Below, piece after piece: positions 11,121 to 18,919 of a DNA stretch of 34,751 nt; within the stretch, counting starts at the first letter, position 1; every line of letters starts with the position of its first letter. A program made the position numbers and the translations under genes. Source of the DNA: Bacillota bacterium (GTDB taxonomy: Bacteria; Bacillota; Sulfobacillia; JAJZYS01). Under the pieces are notes generated by a model, which saw nothing but the letters and a program-made list of their open reading frames with translations, was not told where the DNA came from and ran no database searches. Where the stretch lies: positions 1-34,751 of the forward strand of contig JAJZYS010000004.1 of the NCBI GenBank assembly GCA_021797925.1. Direction: 5' to 3'.

Positions 11121-11536
11121 GACCGAGGCGCCTCGTGGTCCGCTTCGGGAGCCGCGAAGTACTCCCGGTAGTGGGCGTGAAACGCCTCTTCGGGCGGGGA
11201 GGCGGTCACCACGAACACCAGGTGGGTGAACCCCGTGTTGAAGATGCCGTGGCGGGAACCGGGCGGGACGAAGATCACCGTGCCCGGCTCCACGACGTGC
11301 CGCTCGCCGTCGAGCAGGAAGAGCCCCTCCCCGGCGAGGAAGTAGAAGACCTCCTCGGAGCGCTCGTGAGCGTGGACCTCGGCGTGGGCCTTGGGAGCGT
11401 ACGAGGAGATGAAGAAGTCCAGGTTCCTCGCGCCGCAGGTCTCGCGGGTGACCAAGAGCTTGGTCAGGGCCGCGTCCTTGTGACCCATGAGGTCCACCCA
11501 TTCCACTTCCACCGCGCGCCGCACCATGCCGCTCAT
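11117..11536 (-). CDS. Small cupin-domain protein
   Basis: The protein has 139 residues and is a single-domain cupin. Motif 1 is HAEVHAHERSEEVFYFLAGEG, with the H-x-H-x4-E-x6-G metal-binding pattern. Motif 2 is PGTVIFVPPGSRHGIFN, with the expected histidine. Such proteins bind a divalent metal and act as small isomerases, epimerases, dioxygenases or ligand sensors. The ATG at 11536 has GGGAGGGAGC just upstream and overlaps the preceding oxidoreductase stop as ATGA. It also overlaps the following ALDH start, so three genes are tightly coupled. It is about half the size of IolB and is not that enzyme. A role in isomerising a ring ketone or hydroxy-acid intermediate is only a guess. Confidence 0.83.
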   Translation of the reverse strand: MSGMVRRAVEVEWVDLMGHKDAALTKLLVTRETCGARNLDFFISSYAPKAHAEVHAHERSEEVFYFLAGEGLFLLDGERHVVEPGTVIFVPPGSRHGIFNTGFTHLVFVVTASPPEEAFHAHYREYFAAPEADHEAPRS

Positions 11537-12525
11537 CGTCCGCTCCCTCCCATGGCCTGCGCCAGGCTTGCGTCCATGGCGCGGGCGGTCTGGATGAGGT
11601 CGACGTTGTCCACGCACACCGGGCCCTCGGCCCCCTGGGAAGCAAGCCCCGCGACGGCGGCGCAGAAGTCGTCCACCTCGGTGACGAAGGGGTCGTGGGG
11701 CTCGGCGGCCATGGGTGCCAGGCCGGTCCCCTCCAGGGTGCCCCCGCCGCCGAGGGTGTCGTCGGCGCGCAGCCAGCCGCGGTCTCCGTACACCTCGATG
11801 CGGCTCGACGGGCTGGGAAGGGCCGTCGACGTCTCCATCACCCCCACCGCGCAGTCGCCCAGCGCGAAGAGGACCGTCGCCGTGTCGTCGGTGGGCAGGC
11901 CGAAGCGCTGCGAGCGGAGCCCTGCGCCCACGACCCGCGCGGGCAGGCCGCTGATCCACAGCATGAGATCGATGAGGTGGGTGCCCACGTCGTTGATGGC
12001 CCAGCCTCCGCTGGTGGCGGGATCCTGGCGCCAGGCGGGCGGGGGGGCGTCGTAGGGCGCGAAGAAGTGAACGCGCACCTCCCCCACCCGCCCCACGGCG
12101 CCGGCGGCCACCCGCTCCCGCATCGCCTGGTGCAGGGGCCGGAAACGGTGGTGATAGCCCACCTTGAGGCGAACGCCCTCCCGGCGAGAGGTCTCCAGCA
12201 TGGCCCGGGCGTCCTCGACGCGGATGGCCATGGGTTTTTCGACCAGGACGTGCTTTCCGGCCCGCATCAGTTCCATGGCCATGGGCGCGTGGAGATGGTT
12301 GGGCGTGGCCACCCACACCGCCTGCACGCCCGGATCCCTGGCCAGCGCCTCGAGGGACGCGAAGGCGCTCGGTGCGCCGTGGCGGGTGGCGAACGCCTGG
12401 GATCGCTCGAGACTCGACCCGACCGCGCCCACCAGCCGGGCCCGGGTCGAGCGCCGGATCGCGGGGGCGAAGGTGGACTCGGCGAAGCCCGACGTGCCCA
12501 CCAGCGCCCAGCCCAAGGGTTCCAT
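11533..12525 (-). CDS. Gfo/Idh/MocA family NAD(P)-dependent oxidoreductase
   Basis: The protein has 330 residues, typical of the family. The N-terminal Rossmann motif is WALVGTSGFAE, followed by WVATPNHLHAP and the hallmark EKP at 96-98 (VLVEKPMA), whose lysine is catalytic. The second domain has the GYHHRFRP loop and NDVGTHLIDLMLW, containing the D-x-G-x-H-x-x-D catalytic set. Members oxidise or reduce hydroxyls of sugars, inositols and sugar derivatives. Two ATG codons lie close together. The second, at 12525, has the better spacing from AAGGAG. It is the first enzyme after the transporter genes, a position that fits the first oxidation of the imported substrate. Inositol 2-dehydrogenase-like and glucose-fructose-oxidoreductase-like activities are equally possible. 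Confidence 0.9.
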   Translation of the reverse strand: MEPLGWALVGTSGFAESTFAPAIRRSTRARLVGAVGSSLERSQAFATRHGAPSAFASLEALARDPGVQAVWVATPNHLHAPMAMELMRAGKHVLVEKPMAIRVEDARAMLETSRREGVRLKVGYHHRFRPLHQAMRERVAAGAVGRVGEVRVHFFAPYDAPPPAWRQDPATSGGWAINDVGTHLIDLMLWISGLPARVVGAGLRSQRFGLPTDDTATVLFALGDCAVGVMETSTALPSPSSRIEVYGDRGWLRADDTLGGGGTLEGTGLAPMAAEPHDPFVTEVDDFCAAVAGLASQGAEGPVCVDNVDLIQTARAMDASLAQAMGGSGR

Positions 12526-12566
12526 GTGCATCGCTCCTTGTCTCTGGCGGCGGCCTCGGGGCCCCG

Positions 12567-15089
12567 TCAGGCCAGTCTCGACTCCCGGTGGATCCGGTCG
12601 GTGTAGGCCCACACGGCCACCACGGCGAGCATGATGAGTCCCCGGAGGATTCCGATGTAGAAGGGGTTCACGGCCAGGAGGGTGAGGCCGTTGGAGATGA
12701 CCGTGAGGACGATGACCCCGGCGATGGTTCCGAGCACCGTGATCCGGCCGCCGAACAGGCTGGCTCCGCCCAGCATCACGGCGGCGATGGCGTCCAGCTC
12801 CAGGCCCGAGGCGGACTTGGGCAGCCCGCTGCCGATGCGGGCGGTGAGAAAGACCCCCACCAGCGCGGCCATGAGCGCGGAGGTGACGTACGCGAAGAGC
12901 ACCATGCGCACGGGACGCACGCCGCTCACCCGGGCAGCCTCGGGATCGCGGCCGAACGCGAAGAGGTGGCGGCCCATGGCGGTGCGCAGGAGAAGAAAGC
13001 CCGCGAGCGCGAACAGCCCGAACACCACCAGGGTGGCCGCGGGGAAGGGACCCAGCCGGACGCCCGACAGTCCCCAGAAGTAGCGCGGCACGGTGGCCGT
13101 TCCGTTCTCGTACCAGCCCAGGCCCAGGCCGTTGACGATGAGGGCCATCGCGTACGTGGCCAGGAAGGGGGGAATCTTGAAGTTGACCAGAAACGCGTTC
13201 ACCACCCCTGCGGCCACGCCGATCAGCAGCGTCAGGGGCACCGCGAGCCCGGCGAGGGGCCCCAGGAGCAGCGAGGCGCTCACCAGGTTGGCGAGGGTCG
13301 CCACGGCTCCGATGCTCAGGTCGATGCCTCCGGTGAGGATGACCAGCATCTGACCCACGCTCGCAAGGCCCAGCACCACCATCTGGCGGGCCAGGTTGCC
13401 CAGGTTCTGCCCGCCCAGAAAGTACGGGGTCAGGAAGCTGAACACGACGCTGAGGAGCACAAGGGCCGCGAAGGGGACCAGGGCCGGCCGCACCGCCCTT
13501 CGCCGCGTGGCGGACGGCGCCGTCGGCCCCGGAAGGGCGCCCGGCCGCGGGTCCCCGTCGCGCGCCACCGACGCGCTGGCCATGACGGATTCGCGGGTGA
13601 GCTCGGGCCCCTCGAGCTCGCGGACCACCTGTCCCCGGGCCATCACCACCACCCGGTCGCACAGCTGCACCACCTCGCGCGTGTCCGAGGAGACGACCAG
13701 GATGGCCATGCCCCCCTCGGCCAGGTGGCGGACGATCTCGTAGATTTCCGCCCGGGCGCCCACGTCCACCCCGCGGGTGGGTTCGGCGAGGACCAGCACC
13801 TTGGGACGGGCCGCCAGGCAGCGGGCCAGCAGCACTTTCTGCTGCTGGCCGCCGCTCAGGTACCGGCACTCGCGGTCGAGGAGCGCCGGGGAGAGGGCCA
13901 CCTCCCGCACGCCGCGCTGGAGCACGCTCGCCTCGTCGGCCCGCGAGAGCAGGCCCCGGCGGCGCAGCGCGGGAAGGATCCCCATGGTGATGTTCTCGCG
14001 GACGGTCCGGCCCATGGCGAGGCCGTCGCGCTTTCGGTCCTCCGGGGCGAACACGATTCCGGCGGCGGCCGCGGCGGCGGGGGACGAGAGGTCCACCGCC
14101 CGCCCGTCGCGGCGCACCGAGCCCCGAAAGCCGACGGCCACGCCCCCCAGCACCTGGGCCACCTCCACCGCACCCGAGCCCACCGGACCGCACAGGGCCA
14201 GGATCTCCCCCTGGCGCAGGGTGAAGCTCACCCCGGAAAAGCCGTGACCGCAAAGCCCCTCCACCGCGAGGGCCGCCGGGGCCGCCCTGTGTGGAGCCCT
14301 GGGCAGCGCGGCGTCGGCGACCTCGCGGCCCACCATGGCGCGGATGAGCTGGGTCTCGTCGATCTCGCCGCGCTCCGCCCTCAGCACCACCGCGCCGTCC
14401 TTGAGGACGGTGACCCGATCGGCGATCCTGAGGACCTCGTCGAGCCGGTGGGAGATGTACACGATGCCGAGCCCCTCCGCCTTGAGCCGGGCCACGAGGC
14501 GGTAGAGGTCCTCGCTCTCCCCGGGTCCCAGGGCGGAGGTCGGCTCGTCGAGGATGAGCACGCGCAGGGGATGGGCCAGGGCCTTGCTCAGCTCCAGCAG
14601 CTGCTGCTGGGCGACCGACAGCGCCTGCACAGGGTCGTCGGGGCGCTGGGGCAGGGAGACCCGCCGGAGGAGCCCTTCGCTGATGCGCCTGAGGTCCGCG
14701 AGCCGGAGGATCCCGCCCAGCCGGGTGGGCTCCTGACCCAGCAGCACGTTCTCGCCGACGGTGAGGTTGTCCACCAGGGTCAGCTCCTGGTACACGGTTC
14801 CCACGCCGTGGCGGAACGCGTCCAGAGGGCTGCCGAAGTGAACGGGCTCGCCCATGAGGCGCACCACGCCCGTGTCCGGGGCGATCGCCCCGGAGAGGAT
14901 CTTCACGAGGGTGCTCTTGCCCGCCCCGTTCTCGCCCACCAGGGCGTGGACCTCACCGGCGCGCAGGGTGAGGGAGACGTCCCTGAGGACGGTGACCCCC
15001 GAGTACGTCTTCCCGGCGCCCTCGACCGACAGGACCACCTCGCCCCGCCGCTCCACGGGATCCAGGGGCATCAGCCGCTCCACTGCCAT
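12567..15089 (-). CDS. Ribose-type ABC importer: double ATPase fused to a permease domain
   Basis: The protein has 840 residues. Residues 1-510 form an RbsA/MglA-like double ATPase. NBD1 has Walker A GENGAGKST at 52-60, signature LSVAQQQ at 157-163 and Walker B LILDEPTSAL at 178-187. NBD2 has signature LSGGQQQK at 411-418. Its Walker A position reads GPVGSGAVEV (no Lys or Thr) and its Walker B reads VLVLAEPTRG, with Ala435 where Asp is usual. Only NBD1 therefore looks fully catalytic. Residues from about 520 to 840 are an RbsC-like permease with about eight to ten membrane segments and the family motifs ILTGGIDLSIG and MLGGASLFGGR. In most systems these are two genes. A second free permease gene lies upstream. 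The ATG at 15089 has GAGGTGG before it. Confidence 0.9.
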   Translation of the reverse strand: MAVERLMPLDPVERRGEVVLSVEGAGKTYSGVTVLRDVSLTLRAGEVHALVGENGAGKSTLVKILSGAIAPDTGVVRLMGEPVHFGSPLDAFRHGVGTVYQELTLVDNLTVGENVLLGQEPTRLGGILRLADLRRISEGLLRRVSLPQRPDDPVQALSVAQQQLLELSKALAHPLRVLILDEPTSALGPGESEDLYRLVARLKAEGLGIVYISHRLDEVLRIADRVTVLKDGAVVLRAERGEIDETQLIRAMVGREVADAALPRAPHRAAPAALAVEGLCGHGFSGVSFTLRQGEILALCGPVGSGAVEVAQVLGGVAVGFRGSVRRDGRAVDLSSPAAAAAAGIVFAPEDRKRDGLAMGRTVRENITMGILPALRRRGLLSRADEASVLQRGVREVALSPALLDRECRYLSGGQQQKVLLARCLAARPKVLVLAEPTRGVDVGARAEIYEIVRHLAEGGMAILVVSSDTREVVQLCDRVVVMARGQVVRELEGPELTRESVMASASVARDGDPRPGALPGPTAPSATRRRAVRPALVPFAALVLLSVVFSFLTPYFLGGQNLGNLARQMVVLGLASVGQMLVILTGGIDLSIGAVATLANLVSASLLLGPLAGLAVPLTLLIGVAAGVVNAFLVNFKIPPFLATYAMALIVNGLGLGWYENGTATVPRYFWGLSGVRLGPFPAATLVVFGLFALAGFLLLRTAMGRHLFAFGRDPEAARVSGVRPVRMVLFAYVTSALMAALVGVFLTARIGSGLPKSASGLELDAIAAVMLGGASLFGGRITVLGTIAGVIVLTVISNGLTLLAVNPFYIGILRGLIMLAVVAVWAYTDRIHRESRLA

Positions 15090-15127
15090 CGCGCCACCTC
15101 GGCCTGCCAGGATGGGTTACCGTCGGG

Positions 15128-16300
15128 TCACTTGTGCGGGCAGTACGGGTCGAACTTGCACGGCAGCCCGCCGGACCACCACCACTCGTCAGGCCGGTTG
15201 AACTTGACGTAGTGCGCGATGTTCTCGGGGGTGATGTTGGGCTTGGGCACGATGAAGTCCTCCGGGACGGGTTTTCCCTCGAGGATCTTCACCGCCTGGA
15301 GCACCGCGTACTTGCCCGCGTCCACGGGGATGGGCGTCATGATGGAGGGGATGTGGGTGCGGGCGACGATCTTCATCCAGCCGTTGGCGTCGTCGCCGGT
15401 CCAGGCCTTGATCTGGGAGACGCGGCCCGCGGCCTTCACCGCGTCGTAGCAGCCCACGCCCTGGTTGCCGCTGATGGACTCCACCGCGTCGATCTTGGGA
15501 TAGCGGGCCAGCAGCGCCTGCATGATCTCCTTGCACTTGCCGGGTTCGTAGTCGGCGTACTGGGTCGTCAGCACATGGATGCCGGGGTAGCGGTGGAGGA
15601 TCTTCAGGGCGTTGTCCACCTCGTCGATGGTGGCGCCGTTGCCCTGCTGGCCACCGATGATGACGACGTTGCCGTGGCCGTGGAGGCGCTGGGCCACCCA
15701 CGCGCCCTGGAGGTAGCCGTTGTCGTTGTCACGGTCGTTGATGAACTCGGTGTAGCTGCGGCAGCTGACCGCGCGCTCCAGGATCAGGACCGGCACGTGC
15801 TGCGCCACGGCCTTGGCGATGGAGGGGCACAGCGCGCTCGTGTTGGTCGCCGCCAGGATGATCGCGTCCACGTGCCGCGCCAGGAGGTCCTCGACGTCGG
15901 CGATCTGCTGGGACGTGCTGTTGTTGGCGTTGGTGTAGACGAGCTTCGCCAGGCCGTGGGTCAGGGAGATGCCCCATTCCACCTCGGCCTTGGCCATGAT
16001 CCGCCAGGAGTTGGAGAGGGAGGCGTCCGCGTAGCCGATGATGAACGGCGGCTTGCGCTGATACGGCTTGGTGTTCACCATGATGTGCACGCCATACTGC
16101 GGCGGGACCTTGGGCGGATAGAAGACGAAGCGGTGACTTGCCGAGCCGGTGGATGAACCGGCGGCGACCGGGACGCCGCCGGTGGTCAGGATGGTCGCCA
16201 CGGCCACGGCCGTGACACCCAGGAGGCCCCGGATTCCGAGGCCGCGAGGCCGGCGGGTGGGGGAGCGAAGGACACGGGAGCGGGACCACACCTTGATCAT
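15128..16300 (-). CDS. Sugar-type ABC transporter substrate-binding protein (RbsB-like)
   Basis: The protein has 390 residues. A basic N-terminus and the hydrophobic stretch GLLGVTAVAVATIL end near residue 47 in a probable signal peptide. No lipobox cysteine is present, unlike most Gram-positive binding proteins. The mature part is a periplasmic-binding-protein type 1 fold: IIGYADASLSNSWRIMAKAE, then DVEDLLARHVDAIILAATNT, VPVLILERAV, VVIIGGQQGNGAT and VESISGNQGVGCYDAVKAAG. It ends with CKFDPYCPHK, two cysteines that could form a disulfide. It should capture a sugar- or polyol-like ligand outside the membrane for the fused ATPase-permease. The ATG at 16300 follows AAAGGAGAG at an ideal distance. 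A start 21 bases further up lacks such a site. Confidence 0.9.
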   Translation of the reverse strand: MIKVWSRSRVLRSPTRRPRGLGIRGLLGVTAVAVATILTTGGVPVAAGSSTGSASHRFVFYPPKVPPQYGVHIMVNTKPYQRKPPFIIGYADASLSNSWRIMAKAEVEWGISLTHGLAKLVYTNANNSTSQQIADVEDLLARHVDAIILAATNTSALCPSIAKAVAQHVPVLILERAVSCRSYTEFINDRDNDNGYLQGAWVAQRLHGHGNVVIIGGQQGNGATIDEVDNALKILHRYPGIHVLTTQYADYEPGKCKEIMQALLARYPKIDAVESISGNQGVGCYDAVKAAGRVSQIKAWTGDDANGWMKIVARTHIPSIMTPIPVDAGKYAVLQAVKILEGKPVPEDFIVPKPNITPENIAHYVKFNRPDEWWWSGGLPCKFDPYCPHK

Positions 16301-16384
16301 CGCTGCTCTCCTTTCGCGCACCTGGATCCGACCCCTCGACGGGACCTGGCCGTCGTCCTTCAGTGCACCGGCTGGCCCAGCGCG

Positions 16385-16399
16385 GCCCCGGGCCGGGGC
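16385..16399 (-). other. Short GC hairpin between permease and binding-protein genes
   Basis: Six paired bases (GCCCCG with CGGGGC) enclose a three-base loop within the 109-base gap separating the permease stop from the binding-protein start. There is no T-run, so it is not a classical terminator. It could mark an mRNA processing or stabilising point that sets a different level for the binding protein. In this GC-rich DNA, chance is a real alternative. Confidence 0.25.
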
Positions 16400-16409
16400 G
16401 CACCCGCCA

Positions 16410-17462
16410 TCACCTCCCTTCCGGTCTCGTGCCGCCCGCGCGCGCCAGGTGGCGCACCAGGGCGCGCAGTCCGTGGTGTTCCGGCGACTGGTACAGCGCC
16501 ACGCCCAGGAGGAGGATCAGCCCGGTGGCCACGGGCTCGAACGCCGCCGGCACGCCGGAGATGACGAGGAGGTTGAAGATGACGGCGAGCAGGAGCGCTC
16601 CGCCCAGGGCGCCGGCCGCGCTGCCGCGCCCTCCGAAGAGCGAGGTGCCGCCGATGACCGTCGCCGCGATGGCGGTGAGTTCCATTCCCGATCCCAGCCA
16701 GCTCTGGCCGGAACCCACGTACGAGGTCTCGAACATGCCGGCCAGCGCGGCGAACAGTCCGCAGAGCATGAACGCCAGGGTGCGCATGCGGGCCACGGGG
16801 ATCCCGGCGATGAAGGCGGCCCGGGGATTGCCGCCCACGATGTACAGGGCTCGCCCGGCGACGGTGCGGTTCAGCACCGTCCAGATCGCGGCGGTGCCCG
16901 CGGCCAGGACGAGCGCTCCCACGGGCAAGGGTCCCAGGGTCAGGGCGCTGAAGTGCCCGAAGGCCGGAGCCAGGGTGCTCGAGGGACCGCCCGACGTCCA
17001 CACGAGGTTGACGCCCTGCAGGATGAGCAGCATGGCCAGGGTCACGATGAAGGAGGGGATTCCGAGGCGGGTGGTGAGCAGGCCGTTCACCAGGCCCACG
17101 GCGACCCCCGTGGCGGCGGCCGCGAGGAGCACGGGCGCGATGAGCGCGTCCCTGGCCTGCATGCCGTTGGCCGAGATCACCGAGACGATGGAGATGACCG
17201 AGCCCACCGAGAGGTCGATCTCCCCGGTGACGAGGACCAGGGTCATGCCCAGGGCGGTCAGCCCCAGGGGCACGGCCTGCGTGACGACATTGGCCAGGTT
17301 GACCGGAGTCAGCACCCCGGGATAGAGGATCGCGCCCACGAGGACGATGAAGGCCAGGATGGCGTAGACCCCGCCGAAACGCAGTCGGCGCAGGAGAGCC
17401 CCCCCACCAGCCCCCGCAGGATCGAAACCGCCGGTCGCCGCCACGCCCGAACGATTGCGCAC
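16410..17462 (-). CDS. Ribose-type ABC transporter permease (RbsC-like)
   Basis: The protein has 350 residues with about eight to ten membrane segments. It carries the branched-chain/ribose permease signatures ALGMTLVLVTGEIDLSVGSV near the first third, GIPSFIVTLAMLLILQG, then GNPRAAFIAGIPV and the C-terminal VIGGTSLFGGRGSAAGALGG. It is the first gene of the operon. With the permease half of the downstream fusion, it would give a heterodimeric membrane channel. The GTG at 17462 is preferred because GAGGGA lies 5 bases upstream. The ATG at 17489 has no purine-rich site in front. A longer reading to 17609 would run through the AT-rich control region. Confidence 0.88.
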   Translation of the reverse strand: MRNRSGVAATGGFDPAGAGGGALLRRLRFGGVYAILAFIVLVGAILYPGVLTPVNLANVVTQAVPLGLTALGMTLVLVTGEIDLSVGSVISIVSVISANGMQARDALIAPVLLAAAATGVAVGLVNGLLTTRLGIPSFIVTLAMLLILQGVNLVWTSGGPSSTLAPAFGHFSALTLGPLPVGALVLAAGTAAIWTVLNRTVAGRALYIVGGNPRAAFIAGIPVARMRTLAFMLCGLFAALAGMFETSYVGSGQSWLGSGMELTAIAATVIGGTSLFGGRGSAAGALGGALLLAVIFNLLVISGVPAAFEPVATGLILLLGVALYQSPEHHGLRALVRHLARAGGTRPEGR

Positions 17463-17516
17463 CGTGTTCCCTCGCTCGTGATTCCGCATGGATGAGGGAC
17501 GGAAGGACCGTGACGG

Positions 17517-17535
17517 TGTCTCATAGAATAAGACA
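17517..17535. promoter_or_regulatory. Candidate operator in the operon control region
   Basis: This is an imperfect inverted repeat with arms TGTCTcAT and ATaAGACA around a 3-base centre, with seven of nine base pairs matched. It lies in the most AT-rich stretch of the area, 55 bases before the first permease codon, and overlaps the 8-base palindrome ACATATGT at 17533-17540. IclR-family regulators usually bind palindromes of this size, and an IclR gene diverges next door. The -35 and -10 boxes for the leftward promoter could not be fixed with confidence. Confidence 0.5.
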
Positions 17536-17652
17536 TATGTATCAAAAATCGCGACGATGGTGCGATCATTCGCCGGGGCGGTGAGGAATCCTGCCGCGGC
17601 CCGGGGCAATCTGTGCGGATCTCGCGCCGCGAGGCGCAGGCGGGAGGCTTCG
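17536..17652. other. Non-coding part of the divergent control region
   Basis: The gap between the permease start (17462) and the regulator start (17813) is 350 bases. Apart from the palindrome and the rightward promoter listed separately, this part shows a short A-run (17543-17548) and GC-rich sequence. I see no convincing gene, RNA or further repeat in it. Confidence 0.5.
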
Positions 17653-17681
17653 TTGAAGATCCCGGCGAGGAAGGCTATAGT
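17653..17681 (+). promoter_or_regulatory. Sigma-70-type promoter for the IclR regulator
   Basis: TTGAAG (17653-17658) and TATAGT (17676-17681) are separated by exactly 17 bases. They match the vegetative consensus at four and five of six positions. Transcription would begin near 17688, leaving a leader of about 125 bases before the regulator start. Confidence 0.6.
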
Positions 17682-17812
17682 GGCAGCGCAGGATCCGTTT
17701 GCTTCACGTTTCGACCCTCGCCGCCAGCGAGCGGCACGCCGCGGCCGGCGGTCCGCCCAGCGCGGATGCGGGCCCGGCGGCTCGGGCGGCCAACCAGGGA
17801 GGCCTCGGGGTG

Positions 17813-18667
17813 ATGGCGCTGGAAGGGAAGTCTCGGGAGGCCGGTGCGCCCTCGCTGTCGCCGGTGGGGCCGAGGACCGTGGACCGCATCCTGGCCCTGC
17901 TCGACTGCTTCACGCCCGCCCGGCATCATCTCTCCCTGCGCGAGCTCAGCCAGGCCATGGGCCTGCACCGCAGCACCGTGCACCGGCTGGCGACGCGGCT
18001 GTGCGCGGCGGGATACCTGGAACACGACCGCGAGCGCGCAACCTACCGCCTGGGCCTGCGGCTGTTCGAACTGGGCGCGATCGTGCTCACGGACATGGAG
18101 CTGGTGACCCAGGCTCGTCCCCACCTCGAGGCGCTGCGCGACGAGACCGGCGAGACCACGCACCTGGGGGTCCTCGACCACGGCGAGGTGGTCTACGTGG
18201 AGAAGTTCGAGGGCGAGCACCTGCTCAACCTGACCAGTCCCGTGGGCTCGCGCCGGCCGCCCCACTGCACCTCGCTGGGCAAGGTGCTGCTCGCGCACCT
18301 TGACGAGCGCGACGTGGTCCGCATCGCCGAGGTGACCGGGCTGCCGCGCTACACCGAGCACACCATCGGCGACGTGGCGACCCTGCTCGACGAACTGCGC
18401 CGGGTGCGGGCCTCAGGTTACGCCGTCGACAACGAGGAGACGGACATCGGCCTGCGCTGCGTGGCCGTGCCCATCCGGGACTTCACCGGCCAGGTGGTCG
18501 CGTCGGTGGGCATCTCCGGCTCCACCTCCCGGCTTAGGCTGGAGGCCCTGCCCGCGCTCGTGGAGCTCCTCGCCGCCCACGCCGAGCGCATCTCCGTGGC
18601 CATGGGCTGGGGCGGTACCGGGGGTGCCTGGAACCGGACCGAGACCCAGCCTCACCGCCTGCCCTGA
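17813..18667 (+). CDS. IclR-family transcriptional regulator
   Basis: The protein has 284 residues. The N-terminal winged helix-turn-helix reads TVDRILALLDCFT, then LSLRELSQAMGLHRSTVHRL and a wing at ATYRLGLRLFELG. The C-terminal IclR effector domain has ETTHLGVLDHGEVVYVEKFE, RRPPHCTSLGKVLLA and the closing segments GLRCVAVPIRDFTG and VASVGISG. Such proteins sense a small metabolite and control adjacent catabolic operons. It is divergent from the transporter-led operon and is its most likely regulator. The start is ATG 17813. The codon just before it is GTG 17810, which is slightly better spaced from the GGGAGG site and is also possible. Upstream extension to 17699 adds low-complexity sequence and is not favoured. 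Confidence 0.9.
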   Translation: MALEGKSREAGAPSLSPVGPRTVDRILALLDCFTPARHHLSLRELSQAMGLHRSTVHRLATRLCAAGYLEHDRERATYRLGLRLFELGAIVLTDMELVTQARPHLEALRDETGETTHLGVLDHGEVVYVEKFEGEHLLNLTSPVGSRRPPHCTSLGKVLLAHLDERDVVRIAEVTGLPRYTEHTIGDVATLLDELRRVRASGYAVDNEETDIGLRCVAVPIRDFTGQVVASVGISGSTSRLRLEALPALVELLAAHAERISVAMGWGGTGGAWNRTETQPHRLP

Positions 18668-18678
18668 CCCGGCGCGCT

Positions 18679-18700
18679 TGGCCCGGGTGCGCCCGGGCCA
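18679..18700 (+). terminator. Perfect GC hairpin after the IclR gene
   Basis: A 9-base-pair perfect stem (TGGCCCGGG with CCCGGGCCA) and a TGCG tetraloop begin 12 bases past the regulator stop. No T-tract follows, but strong hairpins of this kind often end genes in GC-rich bacteria. Confidence 0.55.
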
Positions 18701-18728
18701 CCGCGGCAACCCTGGTATCCCGGCGGAT

Positions 18729-18749
18729 CTGGCCGCTTGAGGCGGCCAG
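18729..18749 (+). terminator. Second hairpin after the IclR gene
   Basis: An 8-base-pair perfect stem (CTGGCCGC with GCGGCCAG) and a TTGAG loop are followed by a moderately T-rich stretch (CTTGGCTCC). Together with the hairpin at 18679-18700 it may form a tandem terminator insulating the regulator from the LCP genes. Confidence 0.5.
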
Positions 18750-18919
18750 CTTGGCTCCGGTGTTCCGTGTCGCCCCGACGCGCATTCCGAAGGGCTCCCG
18801 CACGGCGGGATGGCGCCGGCGGCGGACTTGTCCCGCACGTGGTGCTGCGGTAGGCTCGGGAAGGGGAGTTCGATCTGGTTCGACGCAGCGCAAGACACCG
18901 GCGGCGGCGGCTGCGCCCG

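Noticed and set aside
6921-12525. A true inositol (iol) catabolic operon
   Set aside because: The enzyme classes match loosely, but the cupin is half the size of IolB, neither aldehyde dehydrogenase has the IolA/MmsA cysteine context, and no IolC-type kinase is present.
12372-15212. A 946-codon plus-strand frame opposite the ATPase-permease fusion
   Set aside because: Composition is His/Gln/Gly-rich without domains, and the opposite strand holds clear ABC motifs.
18828-18856. TTGTCC with TAGGCT 17 bases on, as a promoter for the first LCP gene
   Set aside because: The -10 matches only three of six bases, and the predicted start would fall inside the ribosome site. It is too weak to list.
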